Source: JAUWVG01 sp964633715 (GTDB taxonomy: Bacteria; Acidobacteriota; Aminicenantia; Aminicenantales; Aminicenantaceae). Taken from it: DNA of 43,713 nucleotides. The DNA is taken from positions 1-43,713 of the forward strand of contig CAZWHQ010000038.1 of the NCBI GenBank assembly GCA_964633715.1, in the 5' to 3' direction. Positions 17,835-26,063 of this stretch are shown piece after piece. The notes beneath the pieces were generated by a model. It ran no database searches. It had not been told where the DNA came from and was given only the letters and a program-made list of their open reading frames with translations. The stretch's first letter is position 1, and each line of letters starts with the position of its first letter. The position numbers and the translations under genes are program-made.

Positions 17835-19166
17835 TTAGGCGAACTTATTCAGTTTCTTCTTGAAGATGGCGACAGCTCCGGCGCTTAAGAGAAGCAGGAC
17901 CATGATAATCAGGAAGAAAATTGTCCGGTCGAGTTTATTGTAGAAAGAGGCGAATAGGCCAGCTAGTAAGGATCCTAAGCCAGTTGCTCCAAGCCATAAG
18001 CCCATGATGCTGCTGCCCATGGATGGTGGAGCCACTTTAGACACGTAACTCATGCCCAATGGGCTGATAAGAATTTCAGCTATGGTGACCATGAAATAAG
18101 TTCCGATGAGCCATAATGGTGACATGCTGTTTGGGGCGATGCTGCCTTTGTCAATATATGAGGCAATCGCCATCACCAAAGGAGCCAGGCCTGCAGCAAG
18201 GAAACCGAGCATGATTTTATCCGGAGCGGTCAGGTTAACTCCTTTCCGAGCCAAATAGGCCAGATATCCGATCAAAAGGGGTGTGAGTGTGACAATAAAG
18301 ATCGGGTTAAAGGTTTGATACACCTCCGGGGTTAGCCAATTAATTGTTTGAGTGGAGTATTTTGCGAAAAAGGTCAAAGCAGTACCGTTTTGGTAGAAAG
18401 ATACCCAGAAAAATACGGCAATGGCAAACAGGATGCTCAACGTAATGAGACGTTCAACATATTCAGAACGAGGAATTTCGATATGATGTTTCGGTTGATC
18501 TTCAGATGTTTTGTCTATATTCTTCCTAAGATGAATGCTGTCAGCATAATCATATTTTTTTTGCCCAAGGGTTGAAATAATCAATGCCACAATCATACCG
18601 ATCCCTGCCAGAGCAAAACAGGCATGGTAGTTGTCTATCCCGAATTTGATGAAGGATTCCGTATTCTTATTATAGGCTTGCCTCAAGAGCAAGGCCGCCC
18701 ATGGACTGATAGCGGCGCCTATATTGACACCCATATAGGCTAGATTGAAACCATTATCTTTGAGGTGCAGGTTATTTTTACTATAGAGATTGCCGCGCAG
18801 AGCATTTATATTGGGTTTAAAAAGACCTGTTCCAAAGGCGACTGCTGTGAGACCAGCAAACAACAAGGGTATTCTTTCTGGCGATGAAAAGACCAATGAG
18901 AAGTATCCAACCATTGCGATAAATGCCCCAACGCGAATACTATTTTTCTGGCCCAACCATCGGTCTGAAATAATACCGCCCAAGATCGGAAAAATATACA
19001 CTGCTGCCACGAAAAAACCAAAGATGGGAGAAACCTTTTCTTCTGACCAAATAAAATCGTCGAGCATAAATAAGGTCAATACCGCCATCATGGTGTAGAA
19101 GCCGAATCGTTCCCACATCTCGACAAAAAACAGTGTGTTAAATCCCTTGGGGTGGCGTTTAAACAT
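17835..19166 (-). CDS. POT/PTR2-family proton-coupled symporter
   Basis: The 443-residue membrane protein carries the POT signature in its first helix (E16-M-W-E-R-F-G-F-Y), used for proton coupling. FxGGxxxDRWLGQKNSI-like text follows (GGIISDRWLG), then FKPNINALRGNLY, the PTR2 block. About 12 hydrophobic stretches are visible. Most POT proteins carry di- and tripeptides, and some carry other small solutes. Inside a glycan cluster with no SusC/D or other sugar importer, it may import a breakdown product; that is inference. It is slightly shorter than typical bacterial members (about 480-500). AAGGAAA precedes the ATG. It lies between GH97 and the sulfatase, all on the minus strand. Confidence 0.85.
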   Translation of the reverse strand: MFKRHPKGFNTLFFVEMWERFGFYTMMAVLTLFMLDDFIWSEEKVSPIFGFFVAAVYIFPILGGIISDRWLGQKNSIRVGAFIAMVGYFSLVFSSPERIPLLFAGLTAVAFGTGLFKPNINALRGNLYSKNNLHLKDNGFNLAYMGVNIGAAISPWAALLLRQAYNKNTESFIKFGIDNYHACFALAGIGMIVALIISTLGQKKYDYADSIHLRKNIDKTSEDQPKHHIEIPRSEYVERLITLSILFAIAVFFWVSFYQNGTALTFFAKYSTQTINWLTPEVYQTFNPIFIVTLTPLLIGYLAYLARKGVNLTAPDKIMLGFLAAGLAPLVMAIASYIDKGSIAPNSMSPLWLIGTYFMVTIAEILISPLGMSYVSKVAPPSMGSSIMGLWLGATGLGSLLAGLFASFYNKLDRTIFFLIIMVLLLLSAGAVAIFKKKLNKFA

Positions 19167-19278
19167 TTGTTTTCCTTAATTCTCTATTGGACGAAATAGA
19201 AAAAAGAATATCAATTTCTAAAAAAGGAGTCAATAAACGGGTGAATGGATATAATAAACGCCATAACTTCAGGAATAT

Positions 19279-21243
19279 TTACTTTGAATAAATCCTGGCA
19301 GCCCAACCGCCTCCTGGCGCTAATCTTATTTCTGTTGTATCTGATGATGTGATCTGTTTTATTACTTTTTTAAAATCCATGGCATTACGATCTGCATTTA
19401 TTCCGTCCTGGTAAATTTCAATTGTATAATTTCCATATTCAAGAAATGAAAAATCAATGGTAAAATTACGTGGTGTCCAATTTGTTATGGCGCCGATGTA
19501 CCAGTCTTTGTCTCTTTGGCGGGCACTTATAATATATTGAGAGACTTTTGCATCCAAAACATGGGTGGCATCCCAAACTGTTGGGACCTTGGATAAAAAT
19601 TCCATGGCTTCAGGTTCTTTTAAATAATTGGAAGGGGCATCACAAAGCATTTGCAAAGGACTTTCAAACAGCACATATAAAGCCAGTTGGTGACAGCGAG
19701 TTCCCTGGCTCATCGGTTTATTATAAATGATGGAGAATTGTCCTTCAGTCGCATTGATCATAGCTCCAGGTGTGAAATCCATTGGACCGGCTAGCATTCG
19801 TGTAAAAGGGAGGATGCAAGCATGTTCAGGTGTAACATTTTTGCTCCATTTGGAATGTTCTAACCCTAAAACACCTTCTCTGGTGATTAAATTAGGATAG
19901 GCACGACGCAGTCCTGTTGGTTTATAAGCACCATGAAAGTCAACCAATAATTCTCGTTTTGCAGCTTCTTTGGTCACACGATCATAATAATTCACAATTT
20001 TTTGATCATCACGTTGCATAAAATCCACTTTAATTCCCTTAATTCCCCATTCCTCAAATTGATCAAAGGCATTATCAAATTGCCGATCCAGGGCAACCCA
20101 AACACACCAGAGAATCACACCAACATTTTTTAGCTTGGCGTAACTTAGAATTTCTTCCATGTCGATTTTTGGGTTAATTTTGAACAGATCAGAAGGATTT
20201 GACCAGCCCTCATCCATGATGATGTACTCAATATTATATTTTGACGCGAAATCGATATAATATTTATACGTTTCCGTATTGATTCCAGCGCGGAAATCCA
20301 CGCCTTCAAGATTCCAATCGTTCCACCAATCCCAAGCAACTTTTCCAGGTTTGATCCAGGATGTGTCTTTGATGTGTAACGGTTTACCCAAACGAAATAC
20401 AATATCATTCACAAGCAGGTCCTTATCTTGATTTGCAATCATCATTACACGCCATGGGAACTGTCTAGTGCCATTTGTTTTAGCGATGTATTCTGCTCCT
20501 TTACTGACTTCAATAGTTCGGTCTCTTGTTTGTTTTTCTTCCAAGGCAACAGGGGGAAACTTCCCAAATAAGCTTGGTGAATCACCATCAGACCCGGTCA
20601 AATACATTCCCGGGTAATCCTCCAAATCAGCTTCTGTAAATGCAAGAATTGGCTTTATGTCATCATAAATTAAAACTGGAACACAGCCCATTTGGTCAGA
20701 AGTCACATCACTGATTTTCACATAAGGGTATTGACGCTCCGAATGAGTAAGAAAACTTTCCTCAAAAGGAAAATAGGAAGAACGATCTTGAGGAAGATAA
20801 AAAGTGACCTCTTCATTGATAATGGTGATCTCCCCATTTATTTTGGTGTAAAACCGGTAGGCGACTCCATCATCATAGGCGCGAAAAATCAATCCGTAAT
20901 GGTCCTTAAATTCCAGGTCTATTTCATTAAAAATATCTGGGATAATCTTCCTTTTTTCTGGAACCACCGGATAAATTTTCTCTGAAACACTGCGTTTTTT
21001 TTGACTTATTATTTTTGGATTTAGGCCTAACTGTTTTCCTCCATCGATTTTCAAAGACAGTGGAGAGGGTGATAAAACAACCTGTTTATCAAAAAAAACA
21101 GAATAAGAAATAGTATCTGACAAATCAATTTTCACATGAATATTTTGGTCTGGAGAAAACAAATCAAATGTTTCTTCAGCGGATAATTGTGAATTTGCAA
21201 ATACGAAAATGAAGAAAAAAATCAGGCCTATGCTCAATTTCAT
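19279..21243 (-). CDS. GH97 glycosidase, retaining (alpha-galactosidase type)
   Basis: I place the start at the ATG at 21243, with GGAGGAG seven bases upstream and a signal peptide (MKLSIGLIFFFIFVFANSQLSA), rather than 18 codons earlier. The 654-residue protein has the GH97 N-terminal sandwich (FDLFSPDQNIHVKI) and then the barrel with YIIMDEGWS, GVILWCVWVAL and GIKVDFMQRDDQ. In GH97 the Asp of the VDFM block is the nucleophile of the retaining branch (the BT1871 type), so alpha-galactosidase activity is more likely than SusB-like inverting alpha-glucosidase. A Glu in LITREGVLGLEHSKW is the likely acid/base. It is the first gene of the minus-strand cluster. Confidence 0.85.
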   Translation of the reverse strand: MKLSIGLIFFFIFVFANSQLSAEETFDLFSPDQNIHVKIDLSDTISYSVFFDKQVVLSPSPLSLKIDGGKQLGLNPKIISQKKRSVSEKIYPVVPEKRKIIPDIFNEIDLEFKDHYGLIFRAYDDGVAYRFYTKINGEITIINEEVTFYLPQDRSSYFPFEESFLTHSERQYPYVKISDVTSDQMGCVPVLIYDDIKPILAFTEADLEDYPGMYLTGSDGDSPSLFGKFPPVALEEKQTRDRTIEVSKGAEYIAKTNGTRQFPWRVMMIANQDKDLLVNDIVFRLGKPLHIKDTSWIKPGKVAWDWWNDWNLEGVDFRAGINTETYKYYIDFASKYNIEYIIMDEGWSNPSDLFKINPKIDMEEILSYAKLKNVGVILWCVWVALDRQFDNAFDQFEEWGIKGIKVDFMQRDDQKIVNYYDRVTKEAAKRELLVDFHGAYKPTGLRRAYPNLITREGVLGLEHSKWSKNVTPEHACILPFTRMLAGPMDFTPGAMINATEGQFSIIYNKPMSQGTRCHQLALYVLFESPLQMLCDAPSNYLKEPEAMEFLSKVPTVWDATHVLDAKVSQYIISARQRDKDWYIGAITNWTPRNFTIDFSFLEYGNYTIEIYQDGINADRNAMDFKKVIKQITSSDTTEIRLAPGGGWAARIYSK

Positions 21244-21520
21244 TGCTCCTCCAGAATTATGTTTATTTTTTCTTATGGAAATATCGCATTCCTCCATTTA
21301 TCCCCCTTTACCTCCTTGGGATTAGGATATTGATTTAGTGGGGAAGAGTCAAACAGAATATAGGCCTCTCCCTATTTGTCACCAGTTTGTCATGACCTGC
21401 CCCCTTAATTTTAATACATGCATTTTTCTTAGCTGTTATATTGACAATGAAATCGGGCAGTTAATGCTTATCTGTTGTTATCCTTTTTTTAATAACCGAA
21501 CACATTTTTATCACTACAAC

Positions 21521-21549
21521 TTGACATTCATCCTATTGTGGAATATATT
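21521..21549 (+). promoter_or_regulatory. Sigma-70-type promoter of the DUF4143 ATPase gene
   Basis: TTGACA at 21521-21526 and TATATT at 21544-21549 are separated by exactly 17 bp. Transcription would start near 21556, just before the ATG at 21569. This rules out the longer reading frame that begins at 21338. The rest of the divergent 21244-21568 interval is AT-rich and shows no other clear signal. Confidence 0.7.
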
Positions 21550-21568
21550 CCTAAATAGTTATACCATT

Positions 21569-22747
21569 ATGGAGAAAGATCCTGAAATGAAAAAAGTTAA
21601 ACGAATACTAAATATGGATATTCCTCAAGGAAAATCAGCATTTCTCTGGGGGCCGAGAAAAATTGGGAAATCATCTTATCTCAAAGAAACTTTTCCAAAC
21701 AGCTTAACGTACGATTTTCTAAAGACTGATCTGGCTCTTGAATTAACCAAGAGGCCTTCATTATTAAGAGAGCAAATTCTGGCTAAAGATGAGGAAATTC
21801 TCAATCTTCCAATTATCTTAGATGAAGTCCAAAAGGTCCCTCAGATATTGGATGAGGTGCATTGGCTGATCGAAAATAAAGGACTGAGCTTTATTCTTTG
21901 TGGATCAAGCGCAAGGAAGCTGAAAAGAGGAAAGGCGAATCTCCTGGGAGGCCGAGCTTGGAGATACGAGATGTTCCCGTTGGTGTCGAGTGAAATAGGA
22001 GATATGGATCTGCTGAAAGCCTTAAATCAAGGCATGATTCCAGACCATTATCTGAGGGATAACTACCAAAAATCACTACGCGGCTATGTCCAAGATTACT
22101 TAAAGGAAGAAGTTTTTAATGAAGGCCTCACACGAAACATTCCGGCATTTGCCAGGTTTTTTGATGCTGTAGGATACTCACATGGGGAATTAACGAATTT
22201 TTCGAATATTGCCCGAGACTGCGGAGTTGATGCCAAAACAGTAAAAGAATATTACCAGATTCTTGTTGATACATTGCTGGGATGGATGGTGGAGCCTTTT
22301 AAAAGAAGACAATCCCGCCAAGTTATTATGAAAGCACCAAAATTCTATCTGTTTGATGTTGGTGTCGCTGGCAGCATGGTGAAGAGAAATATACCGGAAG
22401 AAAGGGGAGAATTGTTCGGTAGAGCCTTTGAGCATTTTATTTTTACTGAGATGGCGGCTTATTCTTCATACAGTGAATTGGATTACAAAATAAATTTTTG
22501 GAGAACTAAGTCAGGCTATGAAGTTGATTTCATTTTAAGTGAAGGAAAAATCGCTGTTGAAGTAAAAGGAACTGACTATGTCGAAAATAGAGAGATGCGA
22601 GCGCTTGCAGCATTCATAGATGAATATGCTCCACAGAAAGCTTTTATTGTCTGTAACGAAAAGACGGAACGTGTGTATGGACAAATTATGATTCTCCCTT
22701 GGAGAAAATTCCTCGAAGATCTTTGGGGGGGAGAGATTATTAGCTAG
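21569..22747 (+). CDS. AAA ATPase with DUF4143 domain
   Basis: The 392-residue protein has a Walker A motif GPRKIGKSS (28-36) and a Walker B strand LPIILDEVQKVP. A sensor-like FILCGSSARKLKRG is followed by LLGGRAWRYEMFPL, all typical of the AAA_14/DUF4143 family. The C-terminal part has YEVDFIL...IAVEVKG, a PD-(D/E)xK-nuclease-like core that is usual in this family. An ATG at 21587 preceded by GGAGAAAG is an alternative start. Such ATPases are widespread accessory genes of unknown role, often mobile or linked to toxin-antitoxin-like selfish behaviour. It is monocistronic here, divergent from the glycan cluster, with its own promoter. Confidence 0.85.
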   Translation: MEKDPEMKKVKRILNMDIPQGKSAFLWGPRKIGKSSYLKETFPNSLTYDFLKTDLALELTKRPSLLREQILAKDEEILNLPIILDEVQKVPQILDEVHWLIENKGLSFILCGSSARKLKRGKANLLGGRAWRYEMFPLVSSEIGDMDLLKALNQGMIPDHYLRDNYQKSLRGYVQDYLKEEVFNEGLTRNIPAFARFFDAVGYSHGELTNFSNIARDCGVDAKTVKEYYQILVDTLLGWMVEPFKRRQSRQVIMKAPKFYLFDVGVAGSMVKRNIPEERGELFGRAFEHFIFTEMAAYSSYSELDYKINFWRTKSGYEVDFILSEGKIAVEVKGTDYVENREMRALAAFIDEYAPQKAFIVCNEKTERVYGQIMILPWRKFLEDLWGGEIIS

Positions 22748-22749
22748 GC

Positions 22750-22800
22750 TTGATGTCAAAAACAAGGCGTTTAAGTTGACATCTGTCAAGTGGATGTCAA
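22750..22800. repeat. Inverted and direct GATGTCAA repeats
   Basis: TTGACATC (22776-22783) and GATGTCAA (22793-22800) form an 8-bp stem with a 9-base loop. A further TGATGTCAA lies at 22751-22759. No T-tract follows, so a terminator is only possible. A binding site or a mobile-element scar is an alternative. Confidence 0.4.
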
Positions 22801-22861
22801 CTTTGCTTGGAAAGCTGGAATTCCGTCTTGTCGAAAACGCCCTAAAATAAGGGAGGGGGAA

Positions 22862-22913
22862 TGGACGATGCAGGATTTGAACCAAAGACTTCTACCGTGT
22901 GTAAAAGGCACAC
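22862..22913 (-). repeat. tRNA 3'-half relic, copy 1, with stem-loop
   Basis: Read on the minus strand this is a decayed 3' tRNA half ending in a CCA-like tail: anticodon-stem strand GGTAG, T-loop GGTTCAAATCC and acceptor strand. The T-stem no longer pairs. On the anticodon side lies the hairpin GTGTG-TAAAAGG-CACAC (22897-22913). It shares a 23-base identical block with copy 2 at 30200. A complete tRNA gene is not present. Confidence 0.7.
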
Positions 22914-23824
22914 ATAGACGAAAAAGCGGAAAAAATAAGATATTCCTTGCGAAGGGTTATGGCTTTGCAAATCGAGAAATGGAGACTTTGAACAATGCAG
23001 AGACCTTATATGAAGTAGCATCCATCACGAAGTTATTTACTGTATGCGCTATTCTCCAGCTAGCAGAAAGTGGTCGACTTTCTTTGGAAGACAAACTAGA
23101 AGAATATCTCGGGGATTTTGACGAACCCAAAGATCAAGCTACTATAGGCCATCTACTCCTTCACACTGCGGGATTAGTGCCTCGTGGTCATGCATTGAAT
23201 TATGATAGTCGGGAAGAATTTGTTAAAAGTGTAAAGTTAGCGCCACCGGAATCTAAACCCGGAGAGAAATATCGTTATACTAATGCGGGATATACGATGT
23301 TGGCTGCCATTATAGAAGTGACAAGCGGAATATCCTATGAAGATTACCTAACTAAACACATCTTCAAACCGTTAAATCTTACTCATACAACTTATTGGTC
23401 CAATGATACTCTCAAGAATATTGCCATTGGATATACTGGCAAAGCAATAGACTCGCTGCAAGCTTACTATACACCTGCAGCAGTGTGGGGAGATCGTGGT
23501 CCTAGCGGCATAATAACCAACGTAGGTGATTTGCATAAATTTTTGATTGCCCTGGAACGGGAGAAGATCCTTACAAACGAAAGCTTGCAAAAAATGTTTA
23601 GTGAACAGATTGAAGGCGAGGCTTATGGATTTCATGTTATGCGAAAACCGAACATAGGTAAAGTACTAGCAAGAGGTGGTGGGCTTCCCCATTTTGAGAG
23701 TCAGATCGCATGGTATAAAGATAAAAACATTAAATTAATTCTCACTATAAATAATCGGTTGCGATTAAGGCAACCAGTTTGGGATGGAATTGAAGAAATT
23801 TTATTCAGAAATTTGAGTAGATAA
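22868..23824 (+). CDS. Serine beta-lactamase-fold hydrolase with 5' end replaced by tRNA relic
   Basis: From about 22930 on, the protein is a class-C/PBP-like serine hydrolase: FLAKGYGFANRE, the nucleophile motif SITK (SxxK), YTNAGY (YxN) and a late RGGGLPHFES in place of the HxG/KTG box. Family members normally carry a signal peptide and about 40-60 residues before the KGYG strand, and these are absent. The only in-frame ATG with a ribosome site (GGAGGGGG at 22852-22859) lies inside the antisense tRNA relic, so the first 20 or so residues would be read from that relic. The catalytic core is intact, so an esterase or peptidase may still be made, probably cytoplasmic. An attC-like site follows the stop, suggesting an integron-cassette origin. 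Confidence 0.6.
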   Translation: MQDLNQRLLPCVKGTHRRKSGKNKIFLAKGYGFANREMETLNNAETLYEVASITKLFTVCAILQLAESGRLSLEDKLEEYLGDFDEPKDQATIGHLLLHTAGLVPRGHALNYDSREEFVKSVKLAPPESKPGEKYRYTNAGYTMLAAIIEVTSGISYEDYLTKHIFKPLNLTHTTYWSNDTLKNIAIGYTGKAIDSLQAYYTPAAVWGDRGPSGIITNVGDLHKFLIALEREKILTNESLQKMFSEQIEGEAYGFHVMRKPNIGKVLARGGGLPHFESQIAWYKDKNIKLILTINNRLRLRQPVWDGIEEILFRNLSR

Positions 23825-23842
23825 CAGCACCCCTCAAAAAAT

Positions 23843-23937
23843 GCATAACATTCATTGCCAACGGACGACACCGCTCCGGCTACTTCTAAAGTTGAAACTT
23901 CAGTGTGTGGTTTTGCCGGCCAAATGCGCGGTTAGGA
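23843..23937 (+). other. attC-like integron recombination site
   Basis: A 95-bp imperfect palindrome lies directly between a stop codon and the next start. Outer boxes are GCATAAC (23843-23849) and GTTAGGA (23931-23937). Inner pairing is CATT with AATG and GCC with GGC, and a central AAGTT/AACTT hairpin is present. The AAC/GTT triplets fit integron R-boxes, but the last base of the R' box (A) departs from GTTRRRY. No integron integrase is in the window. Confidence 0.4.
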
Positions 23938-23973
23938 GCCAATCAATTCTTTAGAGAAACTCCAAGGAATGAA

Positions 23974-24333
23974 ATGAAATCACCGTCAAACAAAGATGCC
24001 GTAATCGCCCGATACTTTGATGGACCGAAATTACTCGAGAGAGCCCTTGCAGGCTTACGAGAAGCTGATCTTGATACTGTTCCCTCAAAAGGTGGTTGGA
24101 CAATCAGGCAAATTGTGCGCCACCTTGTAGACGGAGATGATATTTGGAAGATGTGTATTAAGCAAGCGTTTGGAAACGACCAAAGCGAATTCTCATTGGA
24201 TTGGTATCGTGTATTGCCGCAGGACACCTGGGTTGACCGTTGGGCATATGCACTTTTTATTTCAGCCCAATTTTTTAGTCAGATAGAGAGTTCTTATAAA
24301 TGGACTCAAAAAGAATTAGAAATGCTATACTGA
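23974..24333 (+). pseudogene. DinB-like protein, 3'-truncated
   Basis: The 119-residue product starts at an ATG with AAGGAA upstream, 36 bp after the attC-like site. It reads as a DinB four-helix protein: PKLLERALAGL, GGWTIRQIVRHLVDGDD (with the first metal-ligand His) and WVDRWAYALFIS. DinB/YfiT proteins are about 150-190 residues and end with a helix carrying the HxxxH metal ligands. That helix is missing here and the frame stops after ELEMLY. The product is probably non-functional. The layout (attC-like site, ribosome site, small ORF) is that of an integron cassette whose end was lost when the following operon arrived. Confidence 0.6.
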
Positions 24334-24350
24334 TTTATGAATCCAAAGGC

Positions 24351-24380
24351 AGCCGGAATCCTTATTCCGACAGGCCGGCT
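24351..24380 (+). promoter_or_regulatory. Leader stem-loop upstream of the ArsS operon
   Basis: AGCCGG (24351-24356) can pair with CCGGCT (24375-24380). GGAAT (24355-24359) can instead pair with ATTCC (24364-24368), and the two pairings compete for the GG. It ends 16 bases before the ArsS ATG and has no T-tract. An attenuator or translational leader is possible. Confidence 0.3.
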
Positions 24381-24396
24381 CCATTAAGGATCTCTC

Positions 24397-25362
24397 ATGA
24401 ATAATTTCGAAACAAAGCTTCAAGAAGAATGCGGATTGAGTCTACAATCCTTAGAACTCAAGGTTCTGCAGGTCAATCTGGGATTTAAATGCAATCTGAG
24501 CTGCACTCACTGTCATCTCGAATGCGGTCCTGAGCGGACAGAAATGATGGATGGAGAAACTTTATCCCGGATCGTCCAAATTGCTGAAAAGTATCGGCCT
24601 GAACAAATCGATATCACAGGTGGTTCTCCGGAACTCCATCCCCATTTTCAAGAATTTGTCCTGCAATTGTTAAAATCGGGGAACTCTGTTCAAGTCAGAA
24701 CCAATTTAGCCGTCCTTCATGAATCGGGTATGGAAAAAATGCCCGATTTTTTTGCCTCTCACAAGGTGGGTGTTGTGGCTTCAATGCCGTGTTATCTTGA
24801 GGAGAACGTGCGGAAACAGAGGGGAAGGGGAGTCTACGAAAAAAACGTTCAGATGCTCAAAAAACTCAACAGCTTGGGCTATGGTCTGACTGCCGATCTT
24901 CCTCTTCACCTTGTCTATAATCCAGAAGGGCCTTTCCTGCCTCCCGATCAGGCATTTCTGGAAGCAGAGTACACGAGAGAACTGAAGCAGCAGCATGGCA
25001 TCAGTTTCAGCGACCTCTATACGATCACCAATATGCCTCTTGGACGGTTTTGGGAGGACTTGAAGCGAGAAAAAGCGGGAGAGGATTATTTACGGATTTT
25101 GCAGGACAGTTTTAACTGCCACACTGTCCATGGACTCATGTGCCGCCATCAAATCAGTGTCGGTTGGAATGGAAATCTTTATGACTGTGATTTTAACCTC
25201 GCTCTCGGAATACCTCTTTCGGCGGGATGTCCACAAAATATCAACGAGTTCGATTTACCCCGATTGATTCCCCGCTCGATTGCATCCGGTCTGCATTGCT
25301 TCGGCTGTACAGCCGGCGCAGGATCTTCATGTGGAGGGGCCTTGGCAGGCGCTCCATCATGA
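24397..25362 (+). CDS. arsS: Radical SAM/Cys-rich protein, ArsS-type
   Basis: The 321-residue enzyme has the radical SAM cluster motif C32-x3-C36-x2-C39 (KCNLSCTHCH) and the SAM-binding GGSPELHP block. Its Cys-rich C-terminal domain has CHTVHGLMCRHQISVGWNGNLYDCDFN, CFGCTAG and SSCGGAL. This is the rSAM/selenodomain family (TIGR04167) to which the arsenosugar enzyme ArsS belongs, thought to join a 5'-deoxyadenosyl group to dimethylated arsenic. In some members the Cys of SSCGG is selenocysteine; here it is an ordinary Cys codon. AAGGA precedes the ATG. The stop overlaps the next start (ATGA). Arsenic chemistry is inferred from the family. No ArsM methyltransferase is in the window. Confidence 0.85.
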   Translation: MNNFETKLQEECGLSLQSLELKVLQVNLGFKCNLSCTHCHLECGPERTEMMDGETLSRIVQIAEKYRPEQIDITGGSPELHPHFQEFVLQLLKSGNSVQVRTNLAVLHESGMEKMPDFFASHKVGVVASMPCYLEENVRKQRGRGVYEKNVQMLKKLNSLGYGLTADLPLHLVYNPEGPFLPPDQAFLEAEYTRELKQQHGISFSDLYTITNMPLGRFWEDLKREKAGEDYLRILQDSFNCHTVHGLMCRHQISVGWNGNLYDCDFNLALGIPLSAGCPQNINEFDLPRLIPRSIASGLHCFGCTAGAGSSCGGALAGAPS

Positions 25363-26063
25363 GTCTTTCAGTGAAACGTTCTCAAAAAAGCCCGGCTGCC
25401 GCCATCGTTTTTGGAATTTTTCTTGTTCTTTTGATTGTCGCCGCAAGAATTTTTAATCTTGGCGAACGGCTGGGGGAGCTCAGGGAGTGGATCCTCTCTC
25501 TTGGCGCCCTGGGGCCCTTTGTCTATATGGTTCTTTATGCCGTTGCGGTGGTGCTGGCTCTTCCCGGATCTGTCATAACGATTTTGGCCGGAGTCCTTTT
25601 TGGTTCACTGATCGGAACTGCCGTCGTTAGTGTTGCATCAACACTGGGAGCGTCTATGGCCTTTGTGATTGCACGTCATATCGCAAGGGATGCCGTAGCT
25701 GAAAGGCTTTCAAAGAATAAAAAATTTCACCGATTGGACCAGATGACGCACGATTATGGTGCTATCATTGTGGCCATCACCCGGCTCATTCCGCTCTTTC
25801 CTTTTAATCTTTTAAATTACGGATTCGGACTTACAAAAGTCTCCTTCAGAACCTATCTTTTTTGGTCATGGCTTTGTATGCTTCCCGGGACCGTGCTTTT
25901 TGTTGTGGGAGCGGATGCTGTCACTAAGGCTGTCTCAGAAGGCCATATTCCCTGGGCATTGGTCGTGATATTTGCTGCCACTGTGAGTATCATCGTGCTG
26001 CTGGTTAGGCATGCAAGGAAACTTCTAAAGGCAAGGGAAAAAGAAATCCACCATGAAAGATAG
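25359..26063 (+). CDS. TVP38/TMEM64 (VTT/DedA-like) membrane protein
   Basis: The start at 25359 overlaps the ArsS stop by four bases, and a longer in-frame extension upstream is rejected. The 234-residue protein has about five to six membrane segments and the VTT-domain landmarks ALPGSVITILAGVLFG, STLGASMAFVIARHIARD, ITRLIPLFPFNLLNYGFGLT and TYLFWSWLCMLPGT. The family moves or scrambles lipids or small anions, and the exact substrate is mostly unknown. In rSAM/selenodomain clusters this protein is a regular companion, often next to a mercuric-reductase-like flavoprotein as here. Its 3' end overlaps the next gene by 11 bp. Confidence 0.85.
   Translation: MSLSVKRSQKSPAAAIVFGIFLVLLIVAARIFNLGERLGELREWILSLGALGPFVYMVLYAVAVVLALPGSVITILAGVLFGSLIGTAVVSVASTLGASMAFVIARHIARDAVAERLSKNKKFHRLDQMTHDYGAIIVAITRLIPLFPFNLLNYGFGLTKVSFRTYLFWSWLCMLPGTVLFVVGADAVTKAVSEGHIPWALVVIFAATVSIIVLLVRHARKLLKAREKEIHHER

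Noticed and set aside
21338..21568. Longer N-terminus of the DUF4143 ATPase
   Set aside because: It would place the start upstream of a consensus promoter and adds a Cys-rich stretch with no family match.
22868..23824. Antibiotic-resistance beta-lactamase
   Set aside because: SxxK and YxN motifs are shared by many esterases and peptidases. The truncated N-terminus lacks a signal peptide and there is no resistance-specific feature.
25227..25358. Longer start for the TVP38 protein
   Set aside because: It lies wholly within the ArsS gene in another frame; the ATGA overlap gives the normal-length protein.
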